From Arbacia lixula (Eukaryota > Echinodermata > Echinoidea > Arbacioida > Arbaciidae): DNA of 64,000 nt. The stretch covers positions 10,532,618 through 10,596,617 of the forward strand of contig OZ022576.1 in assembly GCA_963669155.1 (NCBI GenBank), in the 5' to 3' direction. Within the stretch, counting starts at the first letter, position 1, and the number at the start of each line of letters is the position of its first letter. Positions 50,498 to 56,705 of the stretch are shown here, one piece after another. Position numbers and translations under genes: made by a program. Below the pieces are notes generated by a model, which saw only the letters and a list, made by a program, of their open reading frames with translations, was not told where the DNA came from and searched no databases.

Positions 50498-50587
50498 GGT
50501 GGGACCTTTTGAATTTGCAGCAGGCGGTACTTTAGTAGGTCTGGCAATGAGTGTTGAAGTGTATGCTCCTAAATTTTTCTACAGACT

Positions 50588-50630
<43 letters not shown>

Positions 50631-51039
50631 TAGGGAAATAGGTTGCTAAGTAAGAGGCTTGTATATCTCGAAAAGCTTACATACACAGTGGAGCTAAACT
50701 GGTACTTAAAAAAATAGCTTGTGCAATGTATGAACGCGAATGGTCATGCTTTGATCAAGATCAGACATTTAGCTTGTGCATTACACTGTACACGTAAGGT
50801 CTTGCTTTGATGTAGATGAATACCTAGCGTGTTCGTTGCATGAACGCATATTGATAGACTGGGAGGTAGGTAAGTAAATTACCAGATGACTTAATTAATT
50901 GATATGAACTTATATTACAAGTACTCGTCTAGTTTTAATTTAAAGAAGGCTTTCATCAATGAAAATATATTTATAACGGTGCGTAATGTGTAGGAGAGGA
51001 AGGGAAAGAAGAGAGAGAGAGAGAAAGAGAGAGAAGAGG

Positions 51040-51071
<32 letters not shown>

Positions 51072-54000
51072 TGAGAGAGAGAGAGAGAGAGAGAAAGAGA
51101 GGCAGACATACAGACAAACAGAGACAGACAGACAGAGGGGAGGGGGGGGGTGCTTGACCTCGTAATGTAGTCCTCTCAATATAATCTCGAGTTGAACTTG
51201 TCGGTTGATTTCTGCTTTTCAGCACGTCCACGTGATAGTGTAATTATCCCTATGGTCATATCATCCATCCATGTTGCCTCGGACTAACCCCGCTGCAATG
51301 CCAGACCAACCCTATAGCTCTAATGACCATTTGCTAGCCTCGTTCATAAACCTCGTCTAATTCAACAGTAAGTATACATTCGTCTCTAGTACAAGCCGGA
51401 CAAGAAGTAAAATTATGGATTAACGATTTACGTGCTAGACATAATGCTGCTCTATGGTATTGCTTCTGACAATATATCATAAAAATACATTACCTTAATC
51501 CTCGTTAAAGTGATAATCCACCCTAAAATTAAGTTGGTTTTAATAAAAGCAGAAAACTGAGATGAAAACTAAAAAAACTCAACCTTTTTGGTTGGTTTAA
51601 GCAATCAGAATACGACCTTTTTGGGTCGGGCCAGAGGAGAAATATAGAGCCTGCCTTCCAGCTGCCTTCTACAATCAACATGTGAAGCTGCAGTAACTTA
51701 AGTCCTAAAACAGCTTTAAAGGGATAGTTTACCCTAAAGTTAAGTTGGTTTCAATAAACACAGAAACATAAATGAAACATAATAGTGAAGGTTTGATGAA
51801 AATCCGTCAAAAGGGATAAGAAAGATATTATAGATTAAAGTTTTGATTTTGTGACGTCACTTGCGAGATGCTCTCCCATATTGTGTATTAACTTTTGTTG
51901 AAAAGGTCGATTTTCTCAAGAGGAAATGCATAATTTTACCTACCGGTATTCAGTTTAACACACATACCTTTATGAAAAAACAGCCCTTCACAGAAAAAGA
52001 GCAATTCGTGTAATAGTACAGATCACAACATATTGGAGGTTCACCTCGCACGTGACGTCACAAATTGAGATTTTAAAAATCATAACTTTCTTACCCTTAA
52101 ACGGATTTTCGTCAAACATTCACTAACATGTTTCTTTCATGTTTCTGCTCTTATTGAAACCAACTTAACTTTAGGGTAAACTATCCCTTTAAAGCTGTTT
52201 TTTGTGTATGAATTGGACTTAAGTTACTGCCGCTTCACATGTTGATTGTAGAAGGCAGCTGGAATTCAGGCTCTATATTTCTCCTCCCGCCCGAGCCAAA
52301 GGGTCGTATTCTGATTGCTTAAATGTGACATGTGTGTATACTTTAACTAGAAATACACATAGAAACCAGAAAGGTTGAGCTTTTTGAGTTTTTATATCTG
52401 ACAACTGAAATGCAACAATTTGGGAAAACATAATGTGAAATGATAATGTATATTAGGTAATGAACAAGAACGTGAATATGAAAACCAATGAGGAAAATGA
52501 AAAAGCGTTGCTTAACAAGCAAGCCGTACATAATTGGAATCACTTACCCGCCCGAGTGATAGCTGTAAAATGGAATTAAAAAACACACATAACACATTCA
52601 TGATAGCACATAATGTACAGTAACAAAACTTACAAATCTATAATAACACTTTTAAAAATGCTGATATAAGAGGGCCAGTAAGCATATTGTTAGTCTCTCT
52701 CCCTCTCTCTCTCTTTTTCAGCTATATGTACCTCTTTCCTCCTTTATTTTTCTCACTTCCTTTCTTTCTCTTTCTACCCCCCCCCCCCCTTCCCCTCTAC
52801 CTTTATATCTCTCTCCCTCTCCTTCTCTTTGTCTCTCCATAGTCCTTCCCCCTTGTTGGTTAACCTTTTTATTAGGTTTACTGTTGTCCTTTTTAAAGGT
52901 TCGAAGTAGAACAAATCTTCCCATCCCTAAAAAGAAACAGATCGTAAAAAAAATCATGTAATGTTGTTGTGTGTATCTGTTTCTCGCAATGAACAAATTT
53001 GGTACATGAAACACGAAAATGGATCATTACCTGGGCACCTTGCAAAGCATTCTTCCTCCTCCGTGTCACTGCCCTCCGGGCAATTGTCCGGGGCAGTGCG
53101 CATGCGGCTGTCGAGGGCCACACTGTCAGCTAGCTTGGTGCAGAACCTGGTCCTAACGTTGGTTCCTATCCCACACAAACCGCTCTCGTAGGTACAAGTC
53201 CAGGGTTCCCATGGCGACCATTTCCCAATAAAGTTGCCTGCATGTGTGGAGCAGACATACAGACAACCTGATAATTGCGAGCAATTAAGATATTTGGGGT
53301 GCAGCGAAATGGAAAAGTGGCTATGTTTAAACGTACAATATACAATATAGGCCTACTAGCAGTGGTACCGAGACTGACGTCATTTGGGTGGGCTGTTGCT
53401 GATAGCGAGGGCTGTTGTCTCCTCTTTTTTGTTATTTTTTTTTCTTTTCTTCTTTTTCTCCTTTTCTTCTCCTTTTTCTTCTCCTTCGTTCTTATTCCTC
53501 TTCTTCTTACCACAAATGGTATTAAAGTGTGTATGACAATTCGACGAAGGACATATTCAAAGAATCAAATAAAAACAGTAAAAGAAATCATCATGTTATT
53601 GATATTCATTTATTTTCCTCCTCCTCTCTCGCTCTCTTTCCCTCTCCTCCTCCCAATGTCTTACTCCATACCAAGCCTTCTGCTAAACACGTGTGCGAGT
53701 TCCATGAAATCCACGTGTGAACCAGTAAACTATGTTTATCATTCCAAATGCAGCCACGCATATGATAAGATCATCGAAATATCGTAAGATCGCCGCCCTC
53801 ATGCCGCGTTATCAGACACCAAAATCACACGTTGTACCGTTTTAATTGTAGCTTTATCTCTGGATCTCTGACTGTCAAGTGTTCGTCTCCATAATTGAAT
53901 AGAGATATCCATCGAATGCATTTAAGAAAAAGCGATAAATAGGACTGCATCTCGTATTTCAACTGGAGGCGAAGGAAGAGGTCTGTAGATCTTGTTTGAA

Positions 54001-56448
54001 CTATAGGGAATTCATAAATAGCCTTAAAGCCATGCCACTCTGTGAACCGACATAAGTCACGTGGAGATAAATCATCCGACCATAGATGCTCTTCAAACTC
54101 ATCTACGGCGATGCATCACTTTTGATGGGGACCCTTGTGTGGGGTTGGGATGGGGTATCCCCCTTAAGCATCCACATACACTTTTGGAAGGGGTTGTCAA
54201 TACCCTGAAGAGTCCTTCAAGCATTTTCATTCTTCTATTTGTGGGAAAAGGAAATAGGCAAACCTATATAGTTCATCGCTCCTTTTAAATGTTTTATACA
54301 TGCAGGCCATACATGTTATTGTTCTGGGATGGTTGCAACTAATCCACTATCTCTGATGTACAGAGTTACGATTGATATCAATCATAGCTCTAATTGCAAT
54401 CAATCACATCTTTATAAGACATAAGAAATCCCTGGGAGGTCCTTTATCAGCCTGAGTATGGCGGATCGGCGCTGGCGCCCACAAACCTGTTCCGTCGCAC
54501 TTCTCATCGTAGCACGTCTCCTCTTCCTTGTGCAGGCCGTCGACCCGGCCGTCGCACACGGCGAAGGGTTGGATGAGGTGTTGGTTCTGAGCGGAACGGA
54601 AGCACACCCTGACCTTACGCCGCATCCCCTGCTTCGAGGAGCAGTGCCGCTCGCACTCAGACCACACCGACCAATCGCCCCAGTAGACTGCGGTGAAACA
54701 TTAAGAGTTACAATAACACATGGATGATCTGTCATGCTGACGGTATTCAAGTTGAAGTGTTAGAATTGTACATACCGCACATAATGAAAAATAGTCCCAT
54801 GATACACCGTGCAACCATTCGAATTTTGTTACTAGTTTCTCATACTAGTACACCAGACCGGAAACGAACAAGACACTGCAGCAAACAAAAATCCGAATGT
54901 GGTTACGTGGTGTATCATGGGACGACTTTTCATATTGTGCATTATGTAGAATTGAATTAAAGAAAACTAGTCTAGCTACTAGGCTGTGGAGTGCACGGAC
55001 ATAGGCAAGGCGAGGCAAGACATAATTGTTAACAGACTCGGTTCTGTCCGTGTAGTTCGCAGACTAGGAAATAGGCTAAAGGAAAACATGAACTTGCCAT
55101 TTTCAAGCATGTGATGGGGTAACGATATTAATAATCACTGCATGCTGCTACCCTGATACTCATCTGCATCCTTTATCAGTGTCGACTATCGTCACTCCAT
55201 TTTGTAGGCGCCTATATCCACACCTTTACCATTGATTATATTTAGCAATATGCCTATTATTGTCATTATCATCCCATCATTATCATCCGTGTCGTCATCA
55301 TTGTCGTCACCATAATCATTTCGATATGATTATGGTGACGTCAATGATTTGCACCACCCCAAATCCCAATCACCGCCAAAATCCTTCCGCCCCAAGAATG
55401 GGAAAAGATAATAGTCATGACAACAACATGAATTCCTCTGACACCAAACCCAGTGCAAATATCGATTTCATCTTCGTCACATCACCACTACCTCCATCTC
55501 CACCACAATCCTCACCACCACCACAATAATCATCCAATTTAACCATCACGCCTGGTCCTATTTATATTTATCCGAATATTTCTCTTATCTTAAGTGTATT
55601 ATTATAATCATGCACATATATTTCGCTGAGGCATTCCGGGAATTATATTAAAATGAGGACAAAAATAAAATGGGCAGTAGGCATATAGGCCTATTGATAC
55701 AGGTATTTCTGGACGGATCAACACTACCGCAATTGATTCAGTATGTGTTTGTTCTCATTTTCTGTTGTCATTTCTCCTTTACTATATTCATGCCTATCAT
55801 ACCTTTTCCCGCTAATCAGTTTTCCATCACCTTCATCATCAGTTGAATGTTCAGCAATACCAGCGTCACCACAGGCCAATTCATGTCATTGGCATCCTTC
55901 TATCGTAAACATCTATCGTAAACATCACCGCATCTACCACCCAAAGCAACAACTGTCATGTTATGTCCCTTATTGACAACACAAATGCTCATCATCATTT
56001 CCACATTATGTGTAGCGATGCCAAGCAACCCATAAACATGACAATCTATATCGTGTACTTTGAAGACTTACATGTTTCCTGCTCTTCGCCGTAAAAGAGG
56101 TCCTTTTCATCACCTCCACATACTTGGACTAAAAAGCAGTAAAATGAAAAATAAACATGGCATGAAACATTAAAGAAAAAGCAACAAAAAGGTATACCTC
56201 CATTTAATTAACAAATGGAAATAACGTGAACGTATATTGCAGCACAGCCATTTAACAGGCTTAACAAATAATACATATTTCGCAAAAATGTAGCGCTAGG
56301 TGCGAGATATAACAATCTAAATGGCAGAAAATGTTAAACAAACGAATAGAAATATCATTATGGAAATAAGAAAATTCAACACATTTCCTTTGCTGTGCTT
56401 ACGTTCAGCAATCGTGAGATAAAAAAGGATGATGTAAATGCCGACCAT
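20992..56448 (-). CDS. Type I membrane protein with six TSP1 and two Ig domains, whole gene span
   Basis: Seventeen exons on the minus strand join in consistent phase to give about 856 residues. Rough positions: signal peptide 1-15; TSP1 repeats 36-101, 102-170, 176-232, 233-286, 287-345 and 346-407; Ig1 419-508; Ig2 509-599; transmembrane helix about 627-643; tail 651-856. The TSP1 repeats carry W-x-x-W tracts (WGDWSVW, WSPWEPW, WSDWTSW, WGEWLHW, WARWTFW), which are known C-mannosylation sites. TSP1 and Ig domains are typical of adhesion, guidance and complement-like proteins. UNC5 receptors have Ig before TSP1; here the order is reversed, and ZU5 and death domains are absent. I do not recognise a named family. 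Nearly all junctions are phase 1, as expected for shuffled extracellular modules. Confidence 0.88.
21100..21262 (-). repeat. In-frame 45-bp coding tandem repeat
   Basis: About four GC-rich copies start near 21104, 21148, 21193 and 21241 (on the + strand each reads GCCCCCTTTCTT...). All keep the reading frame of the cytoplasmic tail. Copy number is probably variable between individuals. Confidence 0.8.
21934..22106. mobile_element. Fold-back element in the last intron of the TSP1/Ig gene
   Basis: Arms 21934-22002 and 22035-22106 are mirrored (TTCGTAAGTTACGAACGACT...). Each arm contains a short palindrome of its own. It is related to part of 8855-9075. Confidence 0.85.
22227..22365 (-). CDS. 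TSP1/Ig gene exon 16: transmembrane helix
   Basis: The exon encodes SMMMIAGGVGGVVLVVLL followed directly by CCCVCVC. A basic stretch (MHKRLLSLAMSQTKVLKGRG) precedes the helix. Two in-frame acceptors exist, with exon starts at 22365 and 22338; they differ by nine residues. The donor TG|GTAAGA leaves phase 2, which matches the last exon. Confidence 0.85.
22640..22895. repeat. Probable repeat tail with GACAGACGGACAGACAGAC
   Basis: TGACCTTTGACC (a DR1-like motif in reverse) and a GACAGAC run end this AT-rich stretch. The style resembles the ends of marine invertebrate interspersed repeats; it has no coding content. Confidence 0.3.
23724..23738 (-). CDS. TSP1/Ig gene exon 15: second 15-nt microexon
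   Basis: ATTCTTTCAG and GTGAGT flank 15 nt encoding VLPKR in phase 1 to 1. It adds a basic juxtamembrane linker and can be skipped in frame. The borders are strong, but expression is unproven. Confidence 0.55.
24572..24686 (-). CDS. TSP1/Ig gene exon 14: second half of Ig2
   Basis: The exon encodes VNVEHFKNIDERYAGVYKCV, then VIHEATQRQWVTNIAQVE. The motif R-Y-A-G-V-Y-K-C is the Ig F strand. Acceptor TTTGACAAG, donor GAAG|GTACGC, phase 0 to 1, matching both neighbours. Confidence 0.88.
25338..25495 (-). CDS. TSP1/Ig gene exon 13: first half of Ig2
   Basis: The exon encodes PPEAADTQAFEAEGLEIPCN, then FDGFTTQWYKGDSLIKSY and EDVEPEE. It has the B-strand cysteine and the W-Y-K C-strand of an Ig domain. 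Acceptor TTGTTCAG, donor GAG|GTACGT, phase 1 to 0. Confidence 0.9.
25811..25986. mobile_element. Fold-back element (hairpin arms about 65 bp)
   Basis: 25811-25875 and 25922-25986 are near-perfect reverse complements, starting CCATTTTATTAAACAGTGTC. It lies between the Ig1 and Ig2 exons. Confidence 0.9.
26316..26399. repeat. Short inverted repeat
   Basis: CCAGGTGAAATTATGGATTA... is mirrored after a 12-bp loop by ...ATCCATAATTTACCTGG. Stem about 35 bp with a few mismatches. Confidence 0.85.
27325..27400 (+). repeat. (CT)n microsatellite
   Basis: TCTC repeats of about 75 bp upstream of the Ig2 exons; no gene. Confidence 0.9.
27665..27763 (-). CDS. TSP1/Ig gene exon 12: second half of Ig1
   Basis: The exon encodes VFEAVRSSDNGVYTCQAEAG and GVSGVILAVFSLA. 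D-N-G-V-Y-T-C is the F-strand signature of an Ig domain, and G-strand residues follow. Acceptor CCACTGCAG, donor GCGG|GTAAGT, phase 1 to 1. Confidence 0.9.
27870..28385. repeat. Dispersed repeat, copy B
   Basis: Second copy of the 185-715 element, 27 kb away, in the intron between the two halves of Ig1. Differences include loss of a short inverted motif (TTTTTTCGTACCACGAAAAAA) that is present in copy A. Confidence 0.85.
28585..28850 (+). repeat. (GA)n microsatellite
   Basis: About 265 bp of nearly pure GAGA with A-runs, in the intron between the Ig1 half exons. Confidence 0.95.
29325..30260 (-). pseudogene. Cluster of decayed copies of the Ig1 first-half exon
   Basis: At least three, probably four, stretches resemble exon 11 around W-[RH]-R-N...MAV. 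One near 30140-30225 reads WRRNDQVMAV. One at 29880-29960 reads WRKNEYKLQLDPGEL with the donor changed to GGGTAT. One near 29780-29820 is weak and has a stop. One at 29515-29605 reads AQINWHRNLMAVD and then a stop. All are broken by stops, frame changes or lost splice sites. Confidence 0.7.
30304..30474 (-). CDS. TSP1/Ig gene exon 11: first half of Ig1
   Basis: The exon encodes DSHVNLEKSHGDSAQMDCTE, then EARIEWRRNGKRMAVDGA and LDAGKL. This gives the Ig B-strand cysteine and the C-strand tryptophan (I-E-W). Acceptor GTTGTAG, donor CTAG|GTGAGG, phase 1 to 1. Several decayed copies of this exon lie downstream in the same intron. Confidence 0.88.
30814..30849 (+). repeat. (GA)n microsatellite upstream of exon 11
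   Basis: About 18 GA units, transcribed as (CU)n in the TSP1/Ig pre-mRNA. Confidence 0.9.
31060..31092 (-). CDS. TSP1/Ig gene exon 10: 33-nt linker exon
   Basis: The acceptor GTCTACAG and donor GAAG|GTAAGA enclose 33 nt that encode AIAETLREMLE, a helix-prone linker between the TSP1 block and Ig1. Phase 1 to 1. Confidence 0.7.
31662..31904 (-). CDS. TSP1/Ig gene exon 9: end of TSP1 repeat 5 and TSP1 repeat 6
   Basis: VCEGKSNETRTCTIDVVCPV closes repeat 5. Repeat 6 follows as DGAWTAWSHIDDCSEECGGG, then GYRTRQCTPP, GGRPCEGE and APCNTQGCP. Acceptor TATCATAG, donor CCAG|GTGGGT, phase 1 to 1. Confidence 0.92.
31905..35030. other. Intron without recognisable gene
   Basis: The intron splits TSP1 repeat 5. 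It holds G-runs and C-runs (33215-33247, 34000-34020), a (GT)n tract (33470-33525), CT-rich decay (34525-34630) and a CpG-rich stretch with a CRE (TGACGTCA at 32609-32616). The open frames have no recognisable domain. Confidence 0.6.
35036..35175 (+). repeat. (CT)n microsatellite downstream of exon 8
   Basis: About 140 bp of TCTC. In the - strand transcript this is (GA)n after the exon 8 donor. Confidence 0.95.
35315..35434 (-). CDS. TSP1/Ig gene exon 8: first part of TSP1 repeat 5
   Basis: The exon encodes NGKWARWTFWSDDCSVTCGK, then GVRVRTRECNNPSPAGTGK. The module is completed by the start of exon 9. Acceptor TTTCTAG, donor AAAG|GTAAGA, phase 1 to 1. It sits between a (CT)n tract and a (GA)n tract that are complementary in the transcript. 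Confidence 0.9.
35459..35712 (+). repeat. (GA)n microsatellite upstream of exon 8
   Basis: About 250 bp of GAGA. In the - strand transcript this is (CU)n ending 24 nt before the exon 8 acceptor. Confidence 0.95.
36287..36468. mobile_element. MITE with CAGTCAAACCTG termini and TA duplication
   Basis: The ends CAGTCAAACCTGTCT and AGACAGGTTTCACTG are inverted and flanked by TA on both sides, which suggests a Tc1/mariner-type element. The interior repeats GGCCACC-type motifs. 182 bp, non-coding. Confidence 0.8.
36484..36586. repeat. Short inverted repeat
   Basis: TGACCTGGTAAA at 36484-36495 is mirrored by TTTACCAGGTCA at 36575-36586. Confidence 0.7.
36707..36910 (+). repeat. (CTA)n microsatellite
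   Basis: Imperfect CTA/CTC trinucleotides over about 200 bp; its Val-rich reverse frame is not a gene. Confidence 0.95.
37436..37513 (+). repeat. (CA)n microsatellite downstream of exon 7
   Basis: About 38 CA units; (UG)n in the - strand transcript, 70 nt past the exon 7 donor. Confidence 0.95.
37581..37742 (-). CDS. TSP1/Ig gene exon 7: TSP1 repeat 4
   Basis: The exon encodes EWGEWLHWSTCTKTCDQALR, then VRSRDCLGYGKPCEGDQTE and KKRCL...LCPP. It is a complete TSP1 module. Acceptor TCTCTCAG, donor CCAG|GTATTG, phase 1 to 1. Long complementary CA and TG repeats lie on its two sides. Confidence 0.92.
37845..37998 (+). repeat. (GA)n(GT)n(GA)n compound microsatellite upstream of exon 7
   Basis: Includes about 80 bp of GT-rich repeat (37866-37950), which is (AC)n in the - strand transcript. 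A G-run follows. Confidence 0.95.
38127..40399. other. Intron part without recognisable gene
   Basis: AT-rich DNA with a (GT)n(GA)n tract at 39045-39108 and T-runs. From about 40020 to 40399 it is CpG-richer, with several ACGACA-type motifs like those in the termini of the adjacent TIR element, perhaps an older related insertion. Confidence 0.5.
40590..41065. repeat. Purine-rich then pyrimidine-rich tract
   Basis: GGA/GAA-rich sequence (40590-40955) is followed by CTC/TTC-rich sequence (40966-41065). These could pair as an imperfect hairpin inside the TIR element. Confidence 0.6.
42285..43500. other. CTAG/AGATCT-rich low-complexity stretch
   Basis: Unusually dense TAGA, CTAG and AGATC words (for example TCTAGATCTAGATCATG and GGCCGGTCGGCCGGC nearby), unlike the rest of the window. 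No gene. It lies inside the 3.6-kb TIR element. Confidence 0.6.
44211..44381 (-). CDS. TSP1/Ig gene exon 6: TSP1 repeat 3
   Basis: The exon encodes DKYGGWSDWTSWVCTKECAP, then SRERQCDNPLPLKGYTC and SPCNNTCLK. It is a complete, compact TSP1 module with five of the usual six cysteines plainly spaced. Acceptor CTTCCAG, donor C|GTGAGT, phase 1 to 1. Confidence 0.92.
46118..46141. repeat. Perfect short palindrome
   Basis: GATCGTCTTC and GAAGACGATC mirror each other around ACAT, and the left half recurs just downstream. Confidence 0.8.
48655..48745 (+). promoter_or_regulatory. Promoter-like element cluster
   Basis: GTCACGTGACC (E-box/USF type), ACCAATCAG (CCAAT box) and AAAATGGT (YY1-like) occur within about 60 bp, in a locally CpG-richer stretch. 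It could start a nested or antisense transcript within the TSP1/Ig intron. No coding gene is seen behind it. Confidence 0.3.
49100..49355 (+). repeat. (CTA)n/(CTG)n microsatellite
   Basis: About 250 bp of CTA, CTG and CTT trinucleotides; the Leu-rich and Tyr-rich frames are artefacts. Confidence 0.95.
50455..50632 (+). repeat. Two (GA)n tracts about 95 bp apart
   Basis: GAGA runs at about 50458-50494 and 50588-50622. Confidence 0.9.
51010..51150 (+). repeat. (GA)n and (GACA)n tract
   Basis: GAGA repeats, then GACAGACA-type units and a G-run. Confidence 0.9.
51500..52380. mobile_element. Large fold-back element, about 870 bp
   Basis: Left arm 51560-51770 and right arm 52140-52350 are imperfect reverse complements (CTTTAAAGGGATAGTTTACC / GGTAAACTATCCCTTTAAAG, and AATATAGAGCCTG.. 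/ ..CAGGCTCTATATT). Inner halves also mirror each other around TGACGTCAC. No transposase. Confidence 0.85.
52549..52563 (-). CDS. TSP1/Ig gene exon 5: 15-nt microexon
   Basis: TTTTACAG and GTAAGTG, both near-consensus, bracket just 15 nt. It encodes AITRA in phase 1 to 1, so inclusion or skipping keeps the frame. It adds a short linker between TSP1 repeats 2 and 3. RNA data would be needed to prove use. Confidence 0.6.
52695..52840 (+). repeat. Pyrimidine-rich tract
   Basis: CT-rich stretch with a C-run between exons 4 and 5; no gene. Confidence 0.8.
53031..53237 (-). CDS. TSP1/Ig gene exon 4: TSP1 repeat 2
   Basis: The exon encodes GNFIGKWSPWEPWTCTYESG, then GTNVRTRFCTKLAD and ...NCPEGSDTEEEECFARCPG. 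It is a complete TSP1 module with the R-T-R-x-C layer and an acidic spacer. Acceptor CATGCAG, donor CCAG|GTAATG, phase 1 to 1. Confidence 0.92.
53420..53515 (+). repeat. TTC/TTCTCC-rich tract upstream of exon 4
   Basis: Pyrimidine-rich on the + strand, purine-rich in the TSP1/Ig transcript. No gene. Confidence 0.8.
54487..54687 (-). CDS. TSP1/Ig gene exon 3: TSP1 repeat 1
   Basis: The exon encodes YWGDWSVWSECERHCSSKQG, then MRRKVRVCF and closing cysteines in EEETCYDEKCDG. It is a full TSP1 module with a three-Trp ladder and the R-x-R-x-C layer. Acceptor CACCGCAG, donor ACAG|GTTTGT, phase 1 to 1. Confidence 0.92.
54768..54957. mobile_element. Fold-back element next to TSP1 exon 3
   Basis: The left arm contains CCCATGATACACC and the right arm GGTGTATCATGGG. 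Arms are about 60 bp each with an AT-rich centre holding ACTAGT palindromes. It ends about 80 bp upstream of exon 3. Confidence 0.85.
54960..56071. other. Intron 2 of the TSP1/Ig gene, remainder
   Basis: AT-rich, with CAT/CAC-type imperfect repeats (55255-55330) and a CRE-like TGACGTCA near 55337. No exon detected. Confidence 0.5.
56072..56128 (-). CDS. TSP1/Ig gene exon 2: N-terminal linker
   Basis: The acceptor GCTTTTTAG and donor T|GTAAGT enclose 57 nt encoding LQVCGGDEKDLFYGEEQET. It is acidic, with one cysteine, and goes from phase 1 to phase 1. No domain is recognised. Confidence 0.7.
56403..56448 (-). CDS. TSP1/Ig gene exon 1: start codon and signal peptide
   Basis: On the minus strand, ATG at 56448-56446 starts MVGIYIILFYLTIAE, a short hydrophobic leader. 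The donor C|GTAAGC leaves phase 1. This ATG is the only one that gives a signal-like peptide running into a donor of the right phase. Confidence 0.7.
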
Positions 56449-56599
56449 CGCCTCAATCAGAAGGCCGGGTCTCAAGACAACTTTTACTGATACTGATCCA
56501 ACAGTTGCATCGGTTTATGCAGTTATGTAACAGTGGTCAATTGGCATTCTTTCCCAATATTATGTATCATGTGGTTCTCTGGCTTCATGTCTACCACGT

Positions 56600-56705
56600 G
56601 TTTGCTCTTCAATAAGCGCGTGCGCGCAACACTTTGCGCATTTGTGATGTGCGCGCTGCATGCGGCACGTTGTCTGCAGAGCATGCGCGATATTATCAAC
56701 GGTGA
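56600..56705 (-). promoter_or_regulatory. CpG/GCGC-rich stretch upstream of the TSP1/Ig gene
   Basis: About 150-260 bp upstream of the start codon there is a dense run of GCGC and TGCGCA motifs, including AGCATGCGCG, which resembles NRF-1-type sites. The surrounding DNA is AT-rich. Position and composition fit a promoter, but this is inference. Confidence 0.3.

Larger units (their letters stand above)
44382..52548. other. Longest intron (8.2 kb), no firm gene
   Basis: It separates the 15-nt exon 5 from TSP1 repeat 3. It holds a promoter-like segment (48655-48745), trinucleotide repeats, GA tracts and a large fold-back (51500-52380). A minus-strand frame at 45320-45682 (120 residues, Arg/Lys-rich, with C-K-H-G-K-C) has no recognisable domain and is not called as a gene. 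Confidence 0.6.
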
